A stretch of 34,120 nt of DNA from Propionibacteriaceae bacterium (GTDB lineage Bacteria > Actinomycetota > Actinomycetes > Propionibacteriales > Propionibacteriaceae): contig WRFP01000004.1 of assembly GCA_009778725.1 (NCBI GenBank), positions 1 through 34,120 of the forward strand, given 5' to 3'. The position numbers and the translations under genes were made by a program. A model generated the notes under the pieces. It saw nothing but the letters and a program-made list of their open reading frames with translations. It searched no databases and had not been told where the DNA came from. Each line of letters begins with the position of its first letter. Position 1 is the stretch's first letter. Shown piece after piece: positions 20,091 through 27,470 of the stretch.

Positions 20091-21049
20091 GGCCATCTCG
20101 CCGCCAGCGACATGACCGCGAGCAGGGCGATCACTCCCAAGATCGACGCGTATCCGACGAACTGCTCAGTGATCTCGGTCTTCTCCTTGTCATAGCCGAC
20201 AGTACGGGAGATACCGGAATAGACATCGCGCAACTGCCCCAGCGAGTCGGCCGAGTAAGCCTTCCCGCCGGAGAGCTGGGCGATGGTACGCAACTCATCT
20301 TTGTCGACCGGAACGGGATTCCGCTGTCCCCGGTCGATGATGTAGCCGTTGGGGGTGCCGTACGCGATGGTGAAAATGGGGATCTGCAAGGACTTCGCCT
20401 GCAAAGCCGCGTCCGAGGAGGACCGGCCTGTGTTGGACACACCGTCCGAGATCAAGACGATGGCCGCGGGCGCTGGATCGTTGGGATGAGCGGGGTCGGG
20501 CGGGATGAGCGCCAAGGCGTCGAGGGCTGAATATATCCCCTCGCCGATGGCCGTCGACTGCAACAGTTGGAGTCCGTCGATGGCCGCGTCCACCTGGCCC
20601 CGGTCGGTCGTCGGGGGGACGAGCAGGGAGGAGGTGGCCGCGAAGGAAATCAGGGCCACGTTGAACCCGGCCGGCAATTCGCTGACAAACTCCTTGGCGG
20701 CCTGCTGGGCGGCTGCCAGGCGGGTCGGCGGAACGTCTGTGGCTTCCATCGACAAGGACACGTCCATGACCAGGAAGATGGTCGCGCGGTCCTTGGGCAC
20801 ATTGGTGTACCCGTTGGGAGTGGCCCAGGCCAGCGTCAGAGACGCCAGGGTGGCGATGGCGGCCACCACGGCCACGTGGCGCTTCCAGGCCTTGCGCTTG
20901 GGGAAGAGCACCGCCAGGGCGCCGCGATCGGCGGAGGCTCTGGAACGCCGGGCGAAGGCCCACACCACATACACACCCAGCAGTACGGGCACAGCGACCA
21001 GCGCCCAGAGGCGCTCCGGGCGCATGAAGCCGATTTCCAGCATCATCAT
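20087..21049 (-). CDS. VWA domain membrane protein (BatA/BatB-like)
   Basis: MIDAS-like DVSLSM, VLISDGVSNTGRS, N-terminal and C-terminal transmembrane segments. Confidence 0.9.
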   Translation of the reverse strand: MMMLEIGFMRPERLWALVAVPVLLGVYVVWAFARRSRASADRGALAVLFPKRKAWKRHVAVVAAIATLASLTLAWATPNGYTNVPKDRATIFLVMDVSLSMEATDVPPTRLAAAQQAAKEFVSELPAGFNVALISFAATSSLLVPPTTDRGQVDAAIDGLQLLQSTAIGEGIYSALDALALIPPDPAHPNDPAPAAIVLISDGVSNTGRSSSDAALQAKSLQIPIFTIAYGTPNGYIIDRGQRNPVPVDKDELRTIAQLSGGKAYSADSLGQLRDVYSGISRTVGYDKEKTEITEQFVGYASILGVIALLAVMSLAARWP

Positions 21050-22014
21050 CTAAATTTCACCCCCAACATGACTGCGCCAACAGCGGCGACGAAAGCGAAG
21101 ATCAAACCGACACCGGCCGCAGTGGCTGTGATCTCCTTCCTGGTGTCCACATAGCCGATTTGCGAGTGAATGCGCTTATAGGCCTGGTTCAATTGGCCGA
21201 GATTGTCAGCGGTGTACGACTCTCCGCTGGTGGTCTGGGCGATCTGTTTCATCAGGTCGCGATCGGGCGGGACCTGGTATCTGGTCCCATCTAGGTCGAC
21301 GTACCCGTTGTCGGTGCCGAAGGCGATCGTGTAGATCGGAACCCCCTCGTCGGCTGCCTGCTGGGCGACCTGGAGGGGAGCCTGCCCGTTGGTGTTCGCC
21401 CCGTCGGACAACAAGACGATCATGGCGGGGGCCACCGAATTGTCGTCCCCTTTGGGCGCCTGGGAGATCGCGGACAGGGCGGCCTGGATCGAGTCTCCCA
21501 CCGCGGACGAATCCTGGGGCGACAAGGCCTGGATGGCACGGATGACAGACGCGTGATCCGTCACCGGTGGCAGTCTGACCGCCGGGCTCCCGGACAAGCT
21601 GACCAACGCCACGTTGTACCCGTCGGGCAGGGCGTTGATGAAATCCACGGCAGCCGACTTGGCGGCATCCAGGCGTGTGGGCGCCACGTCGGTGGCCGTC
21701 ATCGACCACGACACGTCGACGACGAGGACCACGGTCGCCCGCTCCTGGGGTACCTTGTCCAGCCCCACAGGCCTAGCCCAGGCGAACCCCAGCGCCAGCA
21801 TGGACAACACAGACAAGGTCACGATCACATGCCTGAGCCACTGCGACTGCTTGGGCAGTACCTGGCCCAAGACCGTGGTGTTGGTGTACCGCATGCCATG
21901 GTGCGACTTGCGCCGCACGATGATGATGTAAGCGATCAGCGCGATGGGGATGATCGCCAGCAGCCAGAGCCTGCTCGGGGCTTGGAAGCCGTAGAAAGGA
22001 ATGGCCCAGATCAC
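21046..22014 (-). CDS. VWA domain membrane protein (BatA/BatB-like), paralogue of the next gene
   Basis: DVSWSM MIDAS motif, MIVLLSDGANTNGQA, N- and C-terminal transmembrane segments. Start refined to GTG 22014 (MIWAIPFYGFQAPSRLWLL), overlapping the DUF58 stop. Confidence 0.9.
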   Translation of the reverse strand: MIWAIPFYGFQAPSRLWLLAIIPIALIAYIIIVRRKSHHGMRYTNTTVLGQVLPKQSQWLRHVIVTLSVLSMLALGFAWARPVGLDKVPQERATVVLVVDVSWSMTATDVAPTRLDAAKSAAVDFINALPDGYNVALVSLSGSPAVRLPPVTDHASVIRAIQALSPQDSSAVGDSIQAALSAISQAPKGDDNSVAPAMIVLLSDGANTNGQAPLQVAQQAADEGVPIYTIAFGTDNGYVDLDGTRYQVPPDRDLMKQIAQTTSGESYTADNLGQLNQAYKRIHSQIGYVDTRKEITATAAGVGLIFAFVAAVGAVMLGVKFR

Positions 22015-23060
22015 TTGCTGACCCCCTGAGGCGGCGTGTGGAGTTGCCCGGCCAGCCGACGATAAGCCAGTACGAAACGGGCAATGTCTTGGACCCAATC
22101 CCGGTCGGTGCGCAACTGGATGTGGGCACACCCGGATCTGCGGATGGCCACCCGGATCCGCTCGCGCTGGGCTTTGGTGGCGGCGTCCAGGCGGGCCCGG
22201 GCCACCGGGTCGGAGGTGTCGACGTAGCGGTCGAAGTGAGTCTCGGGGTCGCGGATCAGGATCTCCCCCAGATCCGGAAACTCCATCTCGCGCCGGTCCA
22301 CGACCTCCACGCAGATGACCTGGTTGCGTACTGCCATCTTCCGCAGAGGTCGCTCCCAGACGGTCTCGACGTTGGGATCGAGTTCATGGTCGCCCGTTGT
22401 CAGGAAGTCGGACACAACCACGCGCAAACCCCGGCGGCGAAGGGTACGGGCCATCTGTTCCATTCCGGCGGCCAGGTCCATCGGGCCCTCGGTGTTGTCG
22501 TGGACGATCGGCGTGGTCAGCATGGTGCGCAGCAACCCGTACAGCGCCATCCGGCCGGCCCGTGCGGGAATCCTCGTCAGTCCGGCCGGGTCCATTACCA
22601 GGCCGCCGAAGCGGTCCCCGATCTTCTGGGACAAGAAGCCGATGGTCGCGATGGCGGCGATTCCCAGATCTCTCTTGGTCACTCCGCCGGTGCCCCAGTT
22701 CATCGACGGGGTCACGTCCAGCAGCGCCCACACCTCCAGTTCGCGGTCGGCGATGGTGTCGCGCACGTGCGGGATGGTGGTGCGCGCCGTGACCGCCCAG
22801 TCCATCCGCCGCACGTCGTCCTGGCCGGGGACGTACTCCCGGGCATCGCCGGTGTCTGAACCAGGGCCGGGCAGCAAGCCCAGATGGTCGCCTTGGAGGA
22901 ACCCCTCCAAGCGTCGGACAATGGTCAGTTCGAGCCTTTGCAAGGCCGCCTCCGGCGCCAGTTTGCTCAGAGGCAGTGTGGCGGTGACCGGTTCCTTGAC
23001 AACCGTCGCCACGGCCGATTGGGCTGGCTCGGGCGGGGAGAAGGCAATCTGGGACATCAT
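22011..23060 (-). CDS. DUF58 domain-containing protein
   Basis: GDHLGLLPGPGSDTGDAREYVPGQDDVRRMDWAVTARTTIPHVRDTIADRELEVWALLDVTPSM is characteristic of DUF58; ATG 23060 overlaps moxR stop (ATGA). Confidence 0.92.
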   Translation of the reverse strand: MMSQIAFSPPEPAQSAVATVVKEPVTATLPLSKLAPEAALQRLELTIVRRLEGFLQGDHLGLLPGPGSDTGDAREYVPGQDDVRRMDWAVTARTTIPHVRDTIADRELEVWALLDVTPSMNWGTGGVTKRDLGIAAIATIGFLSQKIGDRFGGLVMDPAGLTRIPARAGRMALYGLLRTMLTTPIVHDNTEGPMDLAAGMEQMARTLRRRGLRVVVSDFLTTGDHELDPNVETVWERPLRKMAVRNQVICVEVVDRREMEFPDLGEILIRDPETHFDRYVDTSDPVARARLDAATKAQRERIRVAIRRSGCAHIQLRTDRDWVQDIARFVLAYRRLAGQLHTPPQGVSK

Positions 23061-24094
23061 GTCCTCGGTTGTGGGGCTGCACCTTGCTGTTGGTTCCACA
23101 CCGGCGTTGGAGGGGGCACCATGGCGATGATCCGTTCGACAACCTGCGCCGGGGCCACGTTGTCCGCGACAGCGTCGAAGGTCAACAAGAGACGATGTGC
23201 CATGACGTCCTTGGCGACGGCCTGGACATCGGTTGGCAGCACATAGTCGCGCCCGTGGATCAGGGCCAACGCGCGCGAAGCGGACACCAGCCCGAGGGTG
23301 GCGCGCGAGGAGCAGCCGATCGAGATGACATTGGCCAGGTCGGGCATCCCGAAGTCGGCGGGATTACGGGTAGCCAGCACCAAGCGCACGATATATTCCG
23401 CCACCAGGTTGTGGACGAAGATCTGGGCGGCGCGATCCTGGAGCTGGGCGACCACCGTGGGGTTGAGCACCGGATTGGGCTGCGGGGCTTCGACCGACAT
23501 CCGGCGCAGGATTTCGAACTCCTCGTTGCCGCGCGGGTAGTCGACGTCCACCTTCAACAAGAAGCGGTCCCGCTGGGCCTCTGGCAACGGGTACACACCC
23601 TCGGATTCGATGGGGTTCTGGGTGGCGATGACGATGAACGGCTTCTTCGCCGGGTACGTCTTCCCGCCGATGGAGACCTGTTTTTCCGCCATGATCTCCA
23701 GCATGGCCGACTGGACCTTGGCCGGGGCACGGTTGATCTCGTCCGCCAGCACGAAGTTCACGAAAACCGGCCCCAATTGGATGTCGAATGTTTCAGTCTT
23801 CGCGGAGTAGATTCGCGTACCGACAATGTCTGATGGTACGAGATCGGGGGTGAATTGGATACGGGCAAATTCGCCGCCGACGACTGTTGCGAAGGAGCGG
23901 ACGGCCAGCGTCTTCGCCGTACCCGGAACGCCTTCAAGCAGACAATGACCCTTTGCCAATAAGGCAACCATCAACTGTTCGACCATGTGCTCCTGACCGA
24001 CGATCACCCGCTGCACTTGGGCGATTGCATCTGCAAGTATCTTCGATGCCGCCTGTGCTGGTTGCCTGACGGGCGGTACTGGTGATGAGGTCAC
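23057..24094 (-). CDS. MoxR family AAA+ ATPase
   Basis: VIVGQEHMVEQLMVALLAKGHCLLEGVPGTAKTLAVRSFA, FTPDLVPSDIVGTRIY, FVNFVLADEINRAPAKVQSAMLEIMAEKQVSIGG. Start refined to GTG 24094 with an ideal AGGAGG SD. Confidence 0.95.
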   Translation of the reverse strand: MTSSPVPPVRQPAQAASKILADAIAQVQRVIVGQEHMVEQLMVALLAKGHCLLEGVPGTAKTLAVRSFATVVGGEFARIQFTPDLVPSDIVGTRIYSAKTETFDIQLGPVFVNFVLADEINRAPAKVQSAMLEIMAEKQVSIGGKTYPAKKPFIVIATQNPIESEGVYPLPEAQRDRFLLKVDVDYPRGNEEFEILRRMSVEAPQPNPVLNPTVVAQLQDRAAQIFVHNLVAEYIVRLVLATRNPADFGMPDLANVISIGCSSRATLGLVSASRALALIHGRDYVLPTDVQAVAKDVMAHRLLLTFDAVADNVAPAQVVERIIAMVPPPTPVWNQQQGAAPQPRT

Positions 24095-24140
24095 AAATCC
24101 TCCTGGGCGTCGACTCACGTACCTTCTAACGATACAGTCT

Positions 24141-24428
24141 TCAGGCTCAATCCGCCCGTTGACGCCTGAGATATGGCCACATCAATTGGATTCATAGGGC
24201 ACACTAGAAGGTGCTGGGGAGCGCCATCGCCCTGATCGGCGGGTCCCTGGTCCACCACGATTCGGGGTACACCCGAATCCACCGATCGCTTGCGTAGCGA
24301 GCAACACCAGATGGGTGCACTGGGCACAGCGACAACGCGAGGGCAGACTGGATGTCTGTTAAGCGTTGGCGATGGGGCCAGGGTGCCCATATGGGGCTGC
24401 GGAGCAGCAATGGATCGGTGGATTCGGG
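24141..24428. promoter_or_regulatory. Dyad-rich intergenic region; candidate structured leader or multi-operator
   Basis: Several inverted repeats: 24141-24169 (TCAGGCTCAA/TTGA-c-GCCTGA), 24259-24279 (GATTCGGG-GTACA-CCCGAATC), 24286-24300 (TCGCT-TGCGT-AGCGA), 24386-24395 (CCCATATGGG), 24396-24408 (GCTGC-GGA-GCAGC), and 16-bp long-range IR 24272-24287 / 24413-24428. Confidence 0.6.
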
Positions 24429-25447
24429 GTACAACCAGAAAGGCCGGTACGGAATCGATGACGAGCATGCAGATGTCACCTGACGCGGATCCAACCAGCG
24501 CGGGGACTGATGCCAACCCTGAGTCACAACCGGTAACGACCTATCCCCTCTTCCCAGTCGATCCGCCCCAGATCGGAGACTTCTGGCCGACCGCTCGCCT
24601 GGTGGCCACCCCCTCTGGTGTGGCCTATCTGGCGCATACCCAAAGCAGCACGGATCCTGTCATGGTGATCCTGCTCAGCCAGGGGGCAGCCGAAGATCCC
24701 GCCGCCCGGGACCGTTTGGGCGGACAAGTCGACCGGATGGACATTGATACCGTCATCGCCCGCGGAGGCCTGGACCAGAACACCGGCAGAATGGCAGACA
24801 AGTTCTCTTCCGGCGGCGATTCGCCCCAGGCGGCCAACGCCGTCATCCAGTCCCCGTGGGTGGCTCTGGCGTACGACCAAACGCCCCGGGCTGTTCAGGA
24901 GGCGGCGAGGATTCTGGCCGAGGTGGATCTGAGCTGGCTCCCCCAACAAGGCAATCCCGCCGGACCTGACTACCGCCTGCACTGGACCGACCGCATCGCA
25001 CCCGGACTGACCAAAGTGTGGCCCCTGCCCTGGCCGGGCCGCCGAGACCGCGGAGGACGGCTGTCGATCTTCGCCGCCTGGCTGTTGATGTTGCTGCTGG
25101 GGGCCATCGCGATCCTGATCGTCCTGCTGATCTTCTCCCAGGCCCCCCAGACCCAGCCCCCGCCACCCGTTCCGCAGACCAATCCCACCGAGCAGACTTC
25201 TCCCCCACCAACCAGTAGCACGCCGCCAACCGAATCCCCCAGCCCGTCGCCTGAATCCCCCTCGCCGTCGAACGCTTCCCCCTCGCCGTCTCCCTCCAGC
25301 GAATCCCCCTCACCGACCAACGGATCCGAGAGCCCCTCACCGAGTCCTACCCCCGGCACCGCCTCGCCGATGACAGCATCCCCTTCGCCCGGCCAACAGA
25401 CCACCGCCCCGGTCGGCGGCTCCCCCACCCCGCCCTCCCGTCTGTGA
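24410..25447 (+). CDS. Orphan single-pass membrane protein with extracytoplasmic Pro/Ser-rich tail
   Basis: One hydrophobic segment (LSIFAAWLLMLLLGAIAILIVLLIF) preceded by basic RRDRGGR and followed by a PSPSPESPSPS tail. ORF opens at 24290; candidate starts 24410 (GGAG 5 nt upstream), 24459 and 24468 are in frame. No family recognised. Confidence 0.75.
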   Translation: MDRWIRGTTRKAGTESMTSMQMSPDADPTSAGTDANPESQPVTTYPLFPVDPPQIGDFWPTARLVATPSGVAYLAHTQSSTDPVMVILLSQGAAEDPAARDRLGGQVDRMDIDTVIARGGLDQNTGRMADKFSSGGDSPQAANAVIQSPWVALAYDQTPRAVQEAARILAEVDLSWLPQQGNPAGPDYRLHWTDRIAPGLTKVWPLPWPGRRDRGGRLSIFAAWLLMLLLGAIAILIVLLIFSQAPQTQPPPPVPQTNPTEQTSPPPTSSTPPTESPSPSPESPSPSNASPSPSPSSESPSPTNGSESPSPSPTPGTASPMTASPSPGQQTTAPVGGSPTPPSRL

Positions 25448-25471
25448 TTTGATACACTCATTGGCGAGTAC

Positions 25472-25545
25472 GGGGCGGTAGCTCAGCTGGTCAGAGCAAA
25501 GGACTCATAATCCTTCGGTCCGGGGTTCGAGCCCCCGCCGCCCCA
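25472..25545 (+). tRNA. tRNA with anticodon CAU (elongator tRNA-Met or tRNA-Ile2)
   Basis: Acceptor GGGGCGG/CCGCCCC, D-arm GCTCAGCTGGTCAGAGC, anticodon arm AAGGA-CTCATAA-TCCTT, T-arm CGGGG-TTCGAGC-CCCCG, discriminator A; 3' CCA not encoded. Primary sequence alone does not separate Met from lysidine-modified Ile2. Confidence 0.95.
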
Positions 25546-25682
25546 CCCGATATCGCGCCTATTATTGTTTCCAGACTCTCCGAGGCAGAGTATGGATATA
25601 CGAAAACCCCTTCGAGTGAGACGATAGACGAGGTGAGAAAGTCCAATGGATCGGTGAATGGCACCACAGTGAGGAGGGCGTC

Positions 25683-26138
25683 ATGGGCGCATTGAAGGAT
25701 CGTTTGCGGACGGATTTGACGGCAGCGATGAAAGCCAGAGACACGGTGACCACCGGGACGCTTCGGATGGCGATCGCGGCCATTGGCAACGAGGAGGTCG
25801 CAGGCGCGAGCGCACGGACACTAGACGAGGCCGAAGAACAAGCCATCCTTACCCGTGAGGTGCGCAAGCGGAGGGAATCGGCTGAGGCGTACCTGGCGGG
25901 GAAACGTCCCGAACTGGCTGACAAGGAAGAACAGGAAGCCAACCTGCTCAGTACGTACCTACCGGCACCCCTGACTGAAGAAGAACTGGATCAGATCGTC
26001 AGCGAGGAAGTGGCCGCGGTCGACCAGGCGAGCCTGAAGCAGATGGGACAGATCATCAAAGCGGTCAACGCCCGCGCCCAGGGGCGGGCCGACGGGTCAG
26101 TCGTGGCGGCCAAGGTCAAGGCAGCCCTGAACTCATAG
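25683..26138 (+). CDS. GatB/YqeY domain-containing protein
   Basis: MGALKDRLRTDLTAAMKARDTVTTGTLRMAIAAIGNEE ... ELADKEEQEANLLSTYLPAPLTEEEL ... MGQIIKAVNARAQGRADGSVVAAKVKAAL; GAGGAGG SD. Confidence 0.94.
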   Translation: MGALKDRLRTDLTAAMKARDTVTTGTLRMAIAAIGNEEVAGASARTLDEAEEQAILTREVRKRRESAEAYLAGKRPELADKEEQEANLLSTYLPAPLTEEELDQIVSEEVAAVDQASLKQMGQIIKAVNARAQGRADGSVVAAKVKAALNS

Positions 26139-26187
26139 TCGTTTCCCACACCAGCGCTGGAATCAGGCAACGCTTGTGCAGTCAGAC

Positions 26188-26209
26188 GCCCCCGAAAGCT
26201 GTGGGGGGC
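26188..26209 (+). terminator. GC-rich hairpin between yqeY-like gene and serC (possible terminator)
   Basis: GCCCCC-GAAAGCTGTG-GGGGGC; no U-tract. Confidence 0.45.
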
Positions 26210-26227
26210 AGATGATAAAGTGAGCAG

Positions 26228-27310
26228 ATGCGTGTGTACAACTTTGCTTCTGGTCCTGCTATGTTGCCTACTGAGGTTTTGGAGAAGGCGCAGAGTGAGT
26301 TGACCGACTGGCAGGGGTCGGGGATGTCCGTGATGGAAGTGTCTCACCGGGGGGAGGCCTTTATCGAGTGTGCGGCGCAGGCAGAACAGAAGTTGCGTCG
26401 GCTGCTGGGCGTACCGGACAACTACAAGGTGCTCTTTCTTCAGGGCGGGGCGACGGGGCAGTTTTCGGTGATTCCGATGAATCTGACGCGGCCTGGGGAT
26501 ACGGTGGCCTTGCTCAATACCGGGCAGTGGTCGGCCAAGGCGGCCAAGGCGGCCAAAGCCCAACAGCTGACCGTCGACGTGATTGCGGACGAGGCGGCCT
26601 CGAGGTACACCACTGTGCCCGCCCCAGGTTCGTACACTGTTCCACCCGACGCGGTCTATCTGCACTACACGCCCAACGAGACCATCAACGGGGTCGAATT
26701 CGGCTACGTACCCGACTGCGGTGACGTGCCGTTGGTCGGCGATTTTTCTTCGACGATCCTGTCACGACCCATCGACGTGAGCCAGTACGGCCTGATCTAC
26801 GCAGGAGCGCAGAAGAACCTCGGGCCCGCCGGTCTGACACTGGTCATCGTCCGCCAGGATCTGACCGGGAAAGCCCGATCGACAACGCCTGACGTCTGGG
26901 ATTACGCCACCATGGCAGCAGCGGATTCAATGCTCAACACTCCCCCGACCTTCGCCATCTACCTGTTCGGGCTGATCCTCGACTGGGTCGAAGCGACCGG
27001 GGGGTTGGCGGCCATGGCCCAGCGCAACCGGGCCAAGGCCGCTCGGCTGTACGCGGCCATCGACGGCTCGGACTTCTACGCCAACCCCGTCTGTCCCACC
27101 GCCCGCAGCTGGATGAACGTGCCCTTCTCACTGGCTGACACCAGCCTCGACGCCGACTTCCTCGCCCAGGCTGAAGCACACGGCCTGACAAATTTGAAGG
27201 GCCACCGCAGTGTCGGCGGCATGCGCGCCAGCCTCTACAACGCCATGCCGTTGGCCGGTGTCGAAGCGCTGATCGGCTTCATGGACGACTTCGCGAACCA
27301 GAGAGGGTAA
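26228..27310 (+). CDS. serC: Phosphoserine aminotransferase
   Basis: MRVYNFASGPAMLPTEVLEKAQSELTDWQGSGMSVMEVSHRG ... LFLQGGATGQFSVIPMNL ... YTPNETINGVEF ... YGLIYAGAQKNLGPAGLTLVIV ... GHRSVGGMRASLYNAMPLAGVEALI. Confidence 0.97.
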   Translation: MRVYNFASGPAMLPTEVLEKAQSELTDWQGSGMSVMEVSHRGEAFIECAAQAEQKLRRLLGVPDNYKVLFLQGGATGQFSVIPMNLTRPGDTVALLNTGQWSAKAAKAAKAQQLTVDVIADEAASRYTTVPAPGSYTVPPDAVYLHYTPNETINGVEFGYVPDCGDVPLVGDFSSTILSRPIDVSQYGLIYAGAQKNLGPAGLTLVIVRQDLTGKARSTTPDVWDYATMAAADSMLNTPPTFAIYLFGLILDWVEATGGLAAMAQRNRAKAARLYAAIDGSDFYANPVCPTARSWMNVPFSLADTSLDADFLAQAEAHGLTNLKGHRSVGGMRASLYNAMPLAGVEALIGFMDDFANQRG

Positions 27311-27470
27311 TCCTGGATGCATGACTGCATTTTCACGCGCAACACCAGTGATCGACACCACCGTACTAAACTCTGGCAACGCCGAAAGGTTGATGTACGT
27401 ACACGGACTGTGCACACTGACAAGGCCACCATGGCAGTGTGTTACTATCGTCTTGGAGGCTAACGGTCCC

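Noticed and set aside
24290-24409. Extending the orphan membrane protein to the first ATG at 24290
   Set aside because: The extension (MRSEQHQMGALGTATTRGQTGCLL...) looks non-coding and overlaps strong hairpins; starts at 24410 or 24459 are more plausible.
24115-24516. 133-aa minus-strand ORF upstream of moxR
   Set aside because: Overlaps the dyad-rich intergenic region; no SD, no domain, composition not coding-like.
25210-25430. Regular repeats as a CRISPR-like array
   Set aside because: The repeats are in-frame codons for a Pro/Ser-rich tail without constant repeat and unique spacer structure.
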